From assembly GCA_004357365.1 (NCBI GenBank), contig SMVT01000079.1, positions 1-18,202 on the forward strand: 18,202 nt of DNA, written 5' to 3'. This DNA comes from Nitrospina sp. GTDB taxonomy: Bacteria; Nitrospinota; Nitrospinia; Nitrospinales; Nitrospinaceae. Made by a program: the position numbers and the translations under genes. The notes under the pieces are model-generated. The model had not been told where the DNA came from, ran no database searches, and was given only the letters and a program-made list of their open reading frames with translations. Below, piece by piece: positions 7,259 to 14,735 of this stretch (the stretch's first letter is position 1; each line of letters begins with the position of its first letter).

Positions 7259-7678
7259 ATGTACGCTATGAAATTTCCTCAACGAGTGATATGTATTCTG
7301 CTTTTGGTTGCGGTTGGGTGGGTTCCGGCGCCCTCATTCGCCGATCCGGGTGTTGGGCAAAAGTTATTCAAGAAAAAAAACTGCGCCCTGTGCCACAACA
7401 TCAACAACCCCGGGACGGTGTTCTCACCCGTGTGTCCCGGTTTGCAGGGCGTGCGGCACCGTCACAGCAAGGACTGGCTCCGCCAATGGCTGAAGGATCC
7501 CGCTGCCGTTTGGGCCACCGATGATGCGGGTGTCCGGGACATCAACGCCCGTTACTTTCGCTACCGTGGAAGCCAACCCAAACCGCGGGAAAGCTTTATG
7601 GCGACGATCATCGGCAAGGGAGTCGTGCTCACCGACGAAGAGATCAAGGTGTTGATCGAGTATCTTTGGAAACTGTAA
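7259..7678 (+). CDS. Periplasmic monoheme c-type cytochrome
   Basis: The product has a signal peptide (MKFPQRVICILLLVAVGWVP..., cut after PSFA) and one heme site CALCH. Downstream are CPGLQGVRH, a KDWLRQWLKDPAAVW helix typical of small soluble class I cytochromes c, and SFMATI, whose methionine is the likely sixth heme ligand. The end, LTDEEIKVLIEYLWKL, is the usual C-terminal helix. Mature size is about 110 residues. It would carry electrons in the periplasm; its partner cannot be told. ATG 7259 and ATG 7268 (MKFPQ) are both possible starts. AGGAGGT at 7227-7233 is too far from either (25 bases or more), and no better site is seen. The next gene follows after 56 bases, so an operon is likely. 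Confidence 0.88.
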   Translation: MYAMKFPQRVICILLLVAVGWVPAPSFADPGVGQKLFKKKNCALCHNINNPGTVFSPVCPGLQGVRHRHSKDWLRQWLKDPAAVWATDDAGVRDINARYFRYRGSQPKPRESFMATIIGKGVVLTDEEIKVLIEYLWKL

Positions 7679-7734
7679 CGATTCACCGGCGGTAAGGCCC
7701 GCTGTTCCCATTCTTATCTATTGGAGTCACGCGC

Positions 7735-8781
7735 ATGTTTAAACCCTCAGGCTGGATTTTCGGAATTGTTTTTCTTTCATGTTTGACCTTCAGCGCTGCC
7801 GGCTGGGCGCAGCCTCCTGCGGGCGGCGAGGACCTCACCGAGGACATGAACATCCCCCGGGTGGTGGCCAAGGTCAACGGCGTCGAACTGCGCTCCGGCT
7901 ACATTCGCTTCCGGTTGAACCTGGATATGCGCCGCATGGGACAAAACCTGAACGCCCGGCAGAAATCCCAAATAGCCGGGGCCATCATCGAAAAGGAAAT
8001 CGTGCGGGAGCTCATGTACCAGGAAGGCCGGACCAAAGGCCAGGGCGTGTCTCCGGCCACGGTTGAAAAGGAGTTTCAGGAATTCAAGCAATCCTATGGC
8101 TCGGAAAACGAGTTTCAAAAGGCCCTGGAAGAACGCGGCATCTCGGAAGCCGAGCTGAAAAAAGGCATCGAGGTGGACCTCATCGCCAAGAACCTGCTCG
8201 ATGAACGGGTCAAGGGGAAAGTGCACGTGACCGACACCCAGGTCAAAAAGTTTTACGAGGACAAGTATGAAAGTTTCAAGCGTCCCGAAGCCTTCCGGGT
8301 GCGACATATTTTTATCGCGTATGTTCCCTTTGAAGTCGTGCAGGACACTCCGCACGAGGAGATGAAGGAAAAAGCCGACGCTTACCGTGTGGCTTCCAGA
8401 AAAAAAATCGACGAAGTGGTTGCGAAAGTCCAGGCCGGGGACCGATTCGAAGACCTGGCCAAACTGTACTCCGATGACAAAGAAAGCGCCGCCAAGGGCG
8501 GGGACCTCGATTTCATTTACAAGGGCGTGTTCGATTCCCAGTTCGACCAGGCTGTCAGCCAGTTGAAAGTCGGCGAGACCAGCGGCATCGTCGAAACCGA
8601 GTTCGGTTACCACATCATCCAGCTGATGGAAACCAAGCCCTCGGAATACGCTCCTTTCGAGGAGGTGGAGGAATCCATTCAAAAACATCTGTTTATGACC
8701 GAGGCCCAGAAACTGGTCGGGCGGTATATCGAGACCCTCCGGAAAAAGGCCGATATTATCGTTTATTACCGCGGGCAATAA
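7735..8781 (+). CDS. Periplasmic PpiC/SurA-type peptidyl-prolyl isomerase
   Basis: A 348-residue protein with a signal peptide ending near GWA-Q (residue 25), an N-terminal SurA-like helical chaperone region (VVAKVNGVELRSGYIRFRLN at 43-62, then long charged helices to about 175), and one parvulin domain at about 188-302. The parvulin hallmarks are FRVRHIFIA, FEDLAKLYSDD, KGGDLDF and EFGYHIIQLME. It would assist folding of exported proteins. GGAG eight bases before ATG 7735 supports the start. It follows the cytochrome gene at 56 bases, which fits a periplasmic maturation or electron-transfer unit but does not prove one. A cysteine at residue 16 is in a poor lipobox, so cleavage by signal peptidase I is more likely than lipidation. 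Confidence 0.92.
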   Translation: MFKPSGWIFGIVFLSCLTFSAAGWAQPPAGGEDLTEDMNIPRVVAKVNGVELRSGYIRFRLNLDMRRMGQNLNARQKSQIAGAIIEKEIVRELMYQEGRTKGQGVSPATVEKEFQEFKQSYGSENEFQKALEERGISEAELKKGIEVDLIAKNLLDERVKGKVHVTDTQVKKFYEDKYESFKRPEAFRVRHIFIAYVPFEVVQDTPHEEMKEKADAYRVASRKKIDEVVAKVQAGDRFEDLAKLYSDDKESAAKGGDLDFIYKGVFDSQFDQAVSQLKVGETSGIVETEFGYHIIQLMETKPSEYAPFEEVEESIQKHLFMTEAQKLVGRYIETLRKKADIIVYYRGQ

Positions 8782-8801
8782 GTCCACCGGCCCCTCCGCT
8801 G

Positions 8802-8810
8802 TGATACAAT
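8802..8810 (+). promoter_or_regulatory. Candidate extended -10 promoter for the DUF3386 gene
   Basis: TGATACAAT is a good extended -10 element; no convincing -35 is seen. Transcription would begin near 8817, giving a leader of about 90 bases that includes the 3' arm of the 8807-8860 inverted repeat. Confidence 0.35.
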
Positions 8811-8860
8811 AACCGCTTCCAGAAAACATCCGGCCGGTCTCCGGTCCGCGCCGGTTATTG
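8807..8860. repeat. Inverted repeat in the leader of the DUF3386 gene
   Basis: CAATAACCG at 8807-8815 is the reverse complement of CGGTTATTG at 8852-8860. Between them lies CCGGCCGG plus further CCGG words, so internal pairing is also possible. It has no T-run and may act as an operator or a processing hairpin. Confidence 0.45.
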
Positions 8861-8906
8861 GACCCAAACCCTAAATAATCTTTTCATATATCAAGGAGCT
8901 CGCTTT

Positions 8907-9584
8907 ATGGCCACCTATACCAAGGAACAGGACGTCGAAACCACGCAGGAGGACGATCCGAAAGCGCGCGAAATCCTGCGCGAAGTGTTCGGCAACACCG
9001 CGCGGTGGAATGCCGACTTCAAGGGATTCACCGCCGATATCAACGTGAACATCAACGGCAAGGAGGAAACCGGGACGGTTACCGTGAAGAATGCCAAGGA
9101 AATCGAAATCACCCTCCAGGGCAAAGCGGCGAAGGAATTTGCGTCGGAGAATCTGGCGTCGATCGCCATGCACCGCGGACCGCGCTCGTTCGAGGAATCC
9201 GACGGCAAGTACAAACTGACGTTCGGCGACGACGGTACGCATCCGCTGGGACGCAGTATCATCATGGGCGGCGACAGCATGGGTTCGTTCTACCGGGTGA
9301 AGGACGGACGTATCCAGCAGATCAACCGCAAAACTCCCCGTTTTTCGTTTTCCATCAACATTGAGGAAAGCGTGAAGAACGCCGAGGACAAGTATTTGAC
9401 CCGAAAGTATTCAGTGTTCTATTTCAACCCGGAATCCAACACGCTGAAAAACGTCGAGAGTTACACCGACCAGTACGCGCGCGTCGACGGGTATGACCTG
9501 CCCGAACAGCGGCGCATTATCGACTGCCAGGAAGGTAATGTGGTGGTCAGCACCATGATTCTCAGCAATCACAAAATGCTGTAA
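8907..9584 (+). CDS. DUF3386 family protein
   Basis: The 225-residue product fits DUF3386, a family I know mainly from cyanobacteria. Matching elements in order are an N-terminal AREILREVFGNTARW segment, FKGFTADINVNINGKEETGT, SIAMHRGPRSFEESDGKY, GRSIIMGGDSMGSFYRVKDG and a late RKYSVFYFNPESNTLKNVESY stretch. The fold is predicted to be mostly beta sheet. There is no signal peptide, so it should be cytoplasmic. AAGGAG a few bases before ATG 8907 supports the start. It appears to be a single-gene unit with its own promoter and terminator. The biochemical function of the family is not established to my knowledge. Confidence 0.8.
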   Translation: MATYTKEQDVETTQEDDPKAREILREVFGNTARWNADFKGFTADINVNINGKEETGTVTVKNAKEIEITLQGKAAKEFASENLASIAMHRGPRSFEESDGKYKLTFGDDGTHPLGRSIIMGGDSMGSFYRVKDGRIQQINRKTPRFSFSINIEESVKNAEDKYLTRKYSVFYFNPESNTLKNVESYTDQYARVDGYDLPEQRRIIDCQEGNVVVSTMILSNHKML

Positions 9585-9601
9585 AACTTTTCCGCGCACA
9601 C

Positions 9602-9635
9602 AAAACCCCGCCGGTTTCAAAACCGGCGGGGTTTT
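9602..9635. terminator. Bidirectional intrinsic terminator
   Basis: AAAACCCCGCCGGTT (9602-9616) and AACCGGCGGGGTTTT (9621-9635) form a 15-bp perfect stem with a 4-base loop. T6 follows on the plus strand, and A4 at the 5' side gives a T-run on the minus strand. It sits between the convergent DUF3386 gene and the nucleotidyltransferase gene, starting 18 bases after the first stop and touching the second. Confidence 0.92.
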
Positions 9636-10634
9636 TTATTGGGACAGGGTTTTTTTATCGAGGGTTTCTTTATCTTTCACGGTTACACCATTTCCCAGGA
9701 CCGATTGGCGGAGGTGGCTTCCTTTTCCGAGCGTCACGTCGTTCCAGCAGATGGAATGTTCGATGACGGCGTGGTCGCCGACGGTACAGTTGTCTCCCAA
9801 AACGGCGTAGGGACCAATCTTGGCGGTGTCGGCGATCCGGCAATTTTTCCCGATTAATACCGGTTGCGTGAGATGTCCATTGGCCGGATTGTTGTTCTCG
9901 ATGGGAAGGCCGCCCTCCATGCGTCCGTCCAGCAAGTCTTGATGCACGTCGAGGTAACTCTGAATCGTGCCGATGTCTTTCCAGTAGCCGTGGTGCCAGG
10001 TGACGAACATTGGCAGTTCGTCCGCCAGCATGCCGGGGAACACGTCGGTGGTGGTGCCGTAAAATTTATTCTCCGGGATGCGGTCGAAGATTTCCGGCTC
10101 CATCACCTGAATGCCGGTGAACAGCACCCGCGTGGTGTCGTCCGGCATGTTCATGGAGGACGCGCCGACGATGTGGACAATGCGGTCGTCCTCGTCCACT
10201 TCAATCGGGTCGCACTGCTCCGGCGAGTCGCCTTCCCGCACCACCAGCGTCAGGGCCGAGCCTTTCGCCTTGTGAAACGCAAGCACCTTGCTGAGATCGA
10301 TCTCCACCACCACGTCGCTGTTGATGACCAGAAACGATTCACCGTCCAGCCATTGTTGCGCCTGCTTGATGCCGCCGGCGGTGCCGAGAATTTCCGGCTC
10401 GTGCGACCAGTGCAGGTTCACGCCAAATTCCTTGCCGTCGCCGAAAAAATCGGTGATCATTTGCGGCAGGTGATGCAGGTTGACGACGATGTCGCAGATG
10501 CCGTGGGTGCGGAGCAGGTGGATCGTGTGTTCCAGGATGGGCCGGTTCAGAATCGGCACCATCGGTTTCGGAACCTTGTTGGTAAGAGGACGCAGGCGCG
10601 TGCCGAAGCCCGCCGCCAGGATCATGGCTTTCAT
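9636..10634 (-). CDS. Sugar-phosphate nucleotidyltransferase with left-handed beta-helix tail
   Basis: The 332-residue product opens with the nucleotidyltransferase signature MILAAGFGTRLRPLT followed by KVPKPM (residues 20-25), then GTAGGI at 84-89 and the metal-binding NSDVVV (D107). A C-terminal hexapeptide-repeat region (about 255-320; IGKNCRIADTAKIG, LGDNCTVGDHAVI) forms a left-handed beta helix. This layout is typical of mannose-1-phosphate guanylyltransferase or glucose-1-phosphate nucleotidyltransferase-like enzymes; the nucleotide and sugar cannot be fixed from sequence. It supplies activated sugars for surface polysaccharide or glycoconjugates. ATG 10634 has only a weak ribosome site. 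It lies 198 bases downstream of mtnA on the same strand. Confidence 0.88.
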   Translation of the reverse strand: MKAMILAAGFGTRLRPLTNKVPKPMVPILNRPILEHTIHLLRTHGICDIVVNLHHLPQMITDFFGDGKEFGVNLHWSHEPEILGTAGGIKQAQQWLDGESFLVINSDVVVEIDLSKVLAFHKAKGSALTLVVREGDSPEQCDPIEVDEDDRIVHIVGASSMNMPDDTTRVLFTGIQVMEPEIFDRIPENKFYGTTTDVFPGMLADELPMFVTWHHGYWKDIGTIQSYLDVHQDLLDGRMEGGLPIENNNPANGHLTQPVLIGKNCRIADTAKIGPYAVLGDNCTVGDHAVIEHSICWNDVTLGKGSHLRQSVLGNGVTVKDKETLDKKTLSQ

Positions 10635-10640
10635 GAGGAG

Positions 10641-10832
10641 GCCTTTTCTTTTCCCTCCTTACCAAGGAGGGGAAACAGGGGAGGTTATGATAACCTCATT
10701 TTTTCCTTGGTTTTTATGGTTTATTGATTCACCGAGCGGTTAAAAAAAGCAACCCCACCTCGATCCTGCCCTTGGTAAGGGGAGGAAGAGTAAAGTCAAA
10801 CACAGATCCTACTATTTAGGCAAAAGTCTCTT
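10641..10832. repeat. Repeat-mosaic intergenic region between mtnA and the nucleotidyltransferase
   Basis: It contains a strong hairpin CCCTCCTT-ACC-AAGGAGGG (10653-10671), a second related word GCCCTTGGTAAGGGGAGG near 10767, and CACAGATCC at 10801. On the minus strand, 10811-10833 reads AAAGAGACTTTTGCCTAAAT, matching elements at 2848 and 16115. No gene is present. The first hairpin lies in the likely leader of the nucleotidyltransferase gene. Confidence 0.65.
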
Positions 10833-11873
10833 TCATGATTTTCCCGCGAGTTGTCTGAGGCTTTCGGTATAAGGCGGCCGCGCGATGCCGTTTTCGGTGA
10901 TGATGGCGGTGACCAGCTCGTTCGGGGTGATGTCGAACGCCGGGTGCGCCACTTCGATATTCTCCGGAGCGATGCGTTGGTTGTTGAACGTCACCACCTC
11001 CTCGGTACTACGCTCTTCGATGGGAATGGTGTCCCCGGTGGCCAGAGACAGATCGAGTGTCGATACCGGCGCCGCCACATAAAAAGGAATGTTGTGTTTC
11101 TGCGCGAGCACCGCCACCATGTAGGTGCCGATCTTGTTGGCAACATCGCCGTTAGCCGCGATGCGGTCCGCGCCCACCAGCACCGTATCGATGTCGCCCT
11201 TGCGCATGAAAAACCCGGACATGCCATCGGTGATGAGCTTGACCGGAATGTTTTCCTCCTTCAACTCCCAGGCGGTCAGCCGTGCGCCCTGCAGAAACGG
11301 CCGCGTTTCGTTGGCCAGCACTTTGATATTTTTCCCCGCGTTCACCGCCGCGCGGATCACCCCCAGCGCGGTGCCGAACCCGGCGGTGGCCAGCGCTCCG
11401 GCGTTGCAATGGGTGAGCACCGTCTGGCCGTTTTCGATCAAGGTCTGGCCGTGGTTGCCCATCGCTTTGTTGGCGGAGATGTCCTCCTCGTAAATTAACA
11501 GGGCTTCCTCCTTCAGGCGCTGTTTCAGACCGGGGAGGCTCAACCCGCGGTTTTCACGGGCGACGCGCAGCATGCGGGCGATGGCCCAGGCGAGGTTGAC
11601 GGCGGTGGGCCGCGCCTGTCCCAGCGCTTCGCATTTTTGCTCCAACTCCCGGTCAAACGCATCGAAGTCCGGTGCATCGATGGCATCCGCCGCGAGGCTG
11701 ATGCCCATGGCCGCCGCCACCCCGATGGCTGGCGCGCCGCGAATGACCATGGTCTTTATGGCGCGGCCGACGTCCTCGACTGTTTTGCAGTCGACGAACA
11801 CCTTTTCATTAGGCAGGCGGGTCTGGTCGATCATCCGCACCACGCCGTCGATGTATTCGATGGTTTTAAACAT
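10833..11873 (-). CDS. mtnA: S-methyl-5-thioribose-1-phosphate isomerase
   Basis: The 346-residue protein matches MtnA over its full expected length. IRGAPAIGVAAA (44-55) is the phosphate-binding segment. The catalytic cysteine is C156 in LTHCNAGALAT and the catalytic aspartate is D236 in VGADRIAANGD. The enzyme converts methylthioribose-1-phosphate to methylthioribulose-1-phosphate in methionine salvage. eIF2B-alpha-like ribose-1,5-bisphosphate isomerases are related, but the RGAPAIG and NANGD-type motifs favour MtnA. It is the last gene of the yggT-divIVA-DUF167 run, 16 bases after the DUF167 gene; no other salvage gene is adjacent. The ribosome site is weak. Confidence 0.95.
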   Translation of the reverse strand: MFKTIEYIDGVVRMIDQTRLPNEKVFVDCKTVEDVGRAIKTMVIRGAPAIGVAAAMGISLAADAIDAPDFDAFDRELEQKCEALGQARPTAVNLAWAIARMLRVARENRGLSLPGLKQRLKEEALLIYEEDISANKAMGNHGQTLIENGQTVLTHCNAGALATAGFGTALGVIRAAVNAGKNIKVLANETRPFLQGARLTAWELKEENIPVKLITDGMSGFFMRKGDIDTVLVGADRIAANGDVANKIGTYMVAVLAQKHNIPFYVAAPVSTLDLSLATGDTIPIEERSTEEVVTFNNQRIAPENIEVAHPAFDITPNELVTAIITENGIARPPYTESLRQLAGKS

Positions 11874-11889
11874 GTGGGGTTTTACTTTC

Positions 11890-12198
11890 TCAACCCGTAT
11901 TGGATGTCAGGGACGCGAGTTTTTTTAAAAACGTTTGTTCATCCATCGCCTGAAACTGAATGGTTTTATTGCGGCTGGTTTTTCCCCGCACGATGGCAAT
12001 GCGCGATGGGGCGATGCCGAACGCTTTCGCCAGAAACCGGATGCAGGTCTGATTGGCCGCGCCGTCCACTGGCGGTGAGGTCAGTTTGATTTTCAGGCAA
12101 TGGTTGTGAATTCCGAGAATTTTATTCTGCGACGCCCGCGGCTGGATGGCCGCCGCAAACTGGATGCCTTCCTTGCATGATTTGATTTGAATGGTCAT
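11890..12198 (-). CDS. DUF167/YggU family protein
   Basis: A 102-residue protein with the DUF167 core: QPRASQNKILGIHNHCLKIK, then LTSPPVDGAAN and the end pattern FGIAPSRIAIVRGKTSRNKT. The family is small, cytoplasmic and of unknown function. Its genes commonly sit beside yggT and divIVA-like genes, as here. The next gene upstream (divIVA-like) ends 20 bases earlier, so it belongs to the same transcript. Confidence 0.92.
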   Translation of the reverse strand: MTIQIKSCKEGIQFAAAIQPRASQNKILGIHNHCLKIKLTSPPVDGAANQTCIRFLAKAFGIAPSRIAIVRGKTSRNKTIQFQAMDEQTFLKKLASLTSNTG

Positions 12199-12218
12199 GA
12201 ACCCGGCCGAGCCAGCCT

Positions 12219-12647
12219 CTATTTGGTTCGCGAGTGGGTGACCGCTGGGGCGGCGGTTTTGAGGTTGTCGGTTAAGTGCTGTTTTTCTTTTTTCAGGCGG
12301 CGAATATCTTCCTGCAGGTGGCTGACTTCGGCTTCGACTTTCTGTTTGTGACGGTCAGCCTGACTGCGTGCCTGGTTCACGAATTGCCGGGCTTTTTCCT
12401 GCAAGGATGCACGCCAGTTTTCCTGATTGGAAGCCTGCCGGGTTTTCCCGGCGGTGTTTTCCGCGGTCAGTTCCCGAATCCTCCGATCCTTTTCTTCCAG
12501 CGCTTCCTGCAGGCGTTTGAGATCCCGTTTCATATCCTTGAAATCGTTCGCCACCAGCTGGAGAAAGTCCCGAACCTCCTCCTTGCTGTACCCGCGCAGG
12601 GATTTCTTAAAGGTTTGTTGCAGGATGCTGTCGTAGTCGAGTCTCAT
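12219..12647 (-). CDS. DivIVA-domain coiled-coil protein
   Basis: The 142-residue product starts MRLDYDSILQQTFKKSLRGY SKEEVRDFL, the N-terminal DivIVA membrane-targeting domain (RGYxxEEVxxFL). A long, highly charged coiled coil follows from about residue 35 to 128, with heptad-like spacing of Leu, Val and Ile. In the family it marks curved or septal membrane. It begins three bases after the yggT stop and has no ribosome site of its own, so translation is probably coupled. It is shorter than many Gram-positive DivIVA proteins, as is common in Gram-negative relatives. Confidence 0.85.
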   Translation of the reverse strand: MRLDYDSILQQTFKKSLRGYSKEEVRDFLQLVANDFKDMKRDLKRLQEALEEKDRRIRELTAENTAGKTRQASNQENWRASLQEKARQFVNQARSQADRHKQKVEAEVSHLQEDIRRLKKEKQHLTDNLKTAAPAVTHSRTK

Positions 12648-12650
12648 GGG

Positions 12651-12950
12651 TCACTGCAGGTTCAGGGCTGCCGTTTTCAGGGACTGAACCAGAAAGCTCT
12701 GCATAAAAATTATCGCCAGCAGGACGATGATGGGCGACAGGTCCAGCCCCATCCCCGGCATCGGCAACGCTTTCCGCACGCGATAGAGCACCGGCTCGGT
12801 GATGCTGTGTAAAAACTGAACGATCGGATTATACGGGTCGGGGTTGACCCAGGACAGCAACGCCCGGACGATGATGACCCACATATAGATCGTCAGGACA
12901 ATGTCCAGGATCACCGCCACCGCCTGAAGCAGATTACTCAAAACATACAT
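12651..12950 (-). CDS. yggT: YggT family inner-membrane protein
   Basis: A 99-residue protein with two hydrophobic segments, about residues 5-33 (LLQAVAVILDIVLTIYMWVI) and 71-92 (SPIIVLLAIIFMQSFLV), flanking the YggT core RALLSWVNPDPYNPIVQFLH and TEPVLYRVRKALP. It is the promoter-proximal gene of the operon with divIVA, DUF167 and mtnA. The family is tied to membrane/septum maintenance, including osmotic shock tolerance in E. coli and a partner of division genes elsewhere. Start ATG 12950 lies 77 bases from the predicted transcription start. Confidence 0.93.
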   Translation of the reverse strand: MYVLSNLLQAVAVILDIVLTIYMWVIIVRALLSWVNPDPYNPIVQFLHSITEPVLYRVRKALPMPGMGLDLSPIIVLLAIIFMQSFLVQSLKTAALNLQ

Positions 12951-13033
12951 GCGCGATTCCCATCGGGTTCCGGCCCGCTTATAAATGATTAAAAATAAAA
13001 GAGTTTTTTCAGTCCGAACGGTAATGCCCGTTT

Positions 13034-13062
13034 AAAATATCGAAAAAGCCCGGACTTGTCAA
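13034..13062 (-). promoter_or_regulatory. Sigma70-type promoter of the yggT operon
   Basis: On the minus strand a consensus -35, TTGACA (13062-13057), is followed after exactly 17 bases by TATTTT (13039-13034). It points to yggT, with an untranslated leader of about 77 bases. Confidence 0.7.
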
Positions 13063-13124
13063 TGCCGGTTCTGGGTGACCGGGGCCGGGAAAATTTGTCC
13101 TTCCCAAGGAATTGAAAAAAGGCT

Positions 13125-13130
13125 TATAGT
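13125..13130 (+). promoter_or_regulatory. Candidate -10 element of asnS
   Basis: TATAGT lies 51 bases before the asnS start. The best -35 candidate (TTCCCA at 13101, 18-base spacer) is poor, so the call is tentative. Confidence 0.3.
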
Positions 13131-13180
13131 AGTCACCGTCGGCACACCCGGCGCAACGTTTTGAAGGGAGTGGATACGAA

Positions 13181-14578
13181 GTGGCGAAACAAAAACGCGA
13201 TCGAGTCAAAGACCTGTTGGCAGACCAGCCACGCGAAGGCATCCTGGTTCAGGGATGGGTGCGGACGCGGCGCGATTCCAAGGGCGGGTTTTCGTTTATC
13301 GAGGTCAACGATGGCTCCTGTTTGAAAAACATCCAGATCATCGCCGACCATTCCCTCGACTCCTTCAAGGACTGGAACAAGCCGTTGACCACCGGCAGTT
13401 GCGTGTCCGTCCACGGTAACCTGGTGGTGTCGGAGGGCAAAGGCCAGTCGGTGGAGGTGCGGGCGGCTTCGGTGAAAGTGCACGGCACCGCCGATCCGGA
13501 ACATTATCCCCTGCAGAAAAAATTTCACTCGCTGGAGTTTTTGCGGGAGATATCCCACCTGCGGCCCCGCACCAACACCATCGGCGCGGTGATGCGCGTG
13601 CGCAACCGCCTCTCGTATTCCATCCACCGTTTCTTCAACGATCGCGGGTTCCTGCACCTGCACACGCCGATCATCACCACCAGCGATTGCGAAGGCGCGG
13701 GGGAGATGTTCCAGGTGACGACGCTGAACCTGGCCGACCCGCCGAAGAACGATGGAAAAATCGATTACAACCAGGATTTTTTCGGCAAGAAAACCAGCCT
13801 CACGGTGAGTGGCCAGCTGGAGGCGGAAATCTACGCCATGGCGCTGTCACTGGTTTACACCTTCGGCCCCACCTTCCGCGCCGAAAACTCCAACACCAGC
13901 CGCCATCTTGCCGAGTTCTGGATGGTGGAGCCGGAGATGGCGTTCTGCGACCTCGACGACAACATGGAGTTAGCCGAAGAATTCATTAAATTCCTTTTCA
14001 AAGACGTGCTGGAACACTGCGCCGGCGACCTCGAATTTTTCAACCAGCGCATTGACAAGCATCTCATCGAAACGTTGAACCAGGTGGTGAGCCACGACTT
14101 CGAACGCCTGCCGTATTCCGAGGCGATTCATCTGCTCGAAAAGTCGAGCGAGACCTTCGAGTATTCGGTGGAATGGGGATGCAACCTGCAGGCCGAGCAC
14201 GAGCGGTATCTGGTCGAGAAAGTATTCAAGAAACCGGTAATCCTCTTCAACTATCCGGAAACCATCAAACCGTTTTACATGAAACTCAACGAGGACGGCG
14301 AAACCGTGCGCGCCATGGATGTGTTGTTGCCGCGGTTGGGTGAGATCATCGGCGGCAGTCAGCGCGAGGATGACTATGACACGCTGACGCAACGCATCCG
14401 GCAAAAGGGACTCGACCCCGAAGAGTACGGGTGGTATCTCGATCTACGCCGCTACGGTTCTGCCCCGCATTCCGGTTTCGGCCTCGGGTTCGAGCGTCTG
14501 GTGCAGTTCACCACCGGCATCGAAAACATCCGCGACGTTATTCCCTTCCCCCGCACCCCCAAACAGGCGGGGTTTTAA
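13181..14578 (+). CDS. asnS: Asparaginyl-tRNA synthetase
   Basis: The 465-residue protein charges tRNA-Asn with asparagine in the cytoplasm. An OB-fold anticodon-binding domain occupies about 20-105 (VQGWVRTRRDSKGGFSFIEV). The class IIb core includes HLRPRTN (126-132), motif 2 TFRAENSNTSRHLAEFWMVE (231-250) and motif 3 GFGLGFER (432-439). Asn specificity over Asp is supported by AENSNTSRHLAEFWMVEPEM and the short form lacking the bacterial AspRS insertion. GTG 13181 is preceded by AAGGGAG at 13164-13170 with a 10-base spacer. It is a single-gene unit, convergent with the RlmD-type gene. Confidence 0.96.
   Translation: MAKQKRDRVKDLLADQPREGILVQGWVRTRRDSKGGFSFIEVNDGSCLKNIQIIADHSLDSFKDWNKPLTTGSCVSVHGNLVVSEGKGQSVEVRAASVKVHGTADPEHYPLQKKFHSLEFLREISHLRPRTNTIGAVMRVRNRLSYSIHRFFNDRGFLHLHTPIITTSDCEGAGEMFQVTTLNLADPPKNDGKIDYNQDFFGKKTSLTVSGQLEAEIYAMALSLVYTFGPTFRAENSNTSRHLAEFWMVEPEMAFCDLDDNMELAEEFIKFLFKDVLEHCAGDLEFFNQRIDKHLIETLNQVVSHDFERLPYSEAIHLLEKSSETFEYSVEWGCNLQAEHERYLVEKVFKKPVILFNYPETIKPFYMKLNEDGETVRAMDVLLPRLGEIIGGSQREDDYDTLTQRIRQKGLDPEEYGWYLDLRRYGSAPHSGFGLGFERLVQFTTGIENIRDVIPFPRTPKQAGF
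14549..14576 (+). terminator. Possible intrinsic terminator overlapping the asnS 3' end
   Basis: CCCCGC (14549-14554) pairs with GCGGGG (14567-14572), followed directly by TTTT, the last T being the first base of the asnS stop codon. Loop of 12 bases and short T-run make it weak. Confidence 0.35.
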
Positions 14579-14595
14579 ACTTCACTCATCGTTTT

Positions 14596-14735
14596 ACCGT
14601 AGAGAACGCAGAGGCCGCAGAGAAAACAAGCCTTGTCATTCTGAGGAGCATTAGCGATGAAGAATCTGTGTTTTTCTTTTATCCTGTTATCCTGTCCCCC
14701 CTTCGGCAGGTTCAGGGTGACAGAGTTCGCTCCAG
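14596..14735. repeat. Dispersed repeat between asnS and the RlmD-type gene
   Basis: It carries ACCGTAGAGAACGCAGAG (related to 2902), CATTCTGAGGAGCATTAG then GAAGAATCTGTG (14637-14670; close match at 16201-16233), and the CCTTCGGCAGGTTCAGGGTG string at 14700-14719. No gene is present up to the rlmD-type stop at 14712; the repeat continues into its last codons. Confidence 0.7.

Noticed and set aside
7103..7282. 60-residue N-terminal extension of the SpeE-like protein
   Set aside because: It would overlap the divergent cytochrome start and its promoter; the extension is not hydrophobic and the family begins near MPFVRPW.
7777..8829. 350-codon frame on the minus strand
   Set aside because: Antisense to the well-supported PpiC-type gene, with no recognisable domain.
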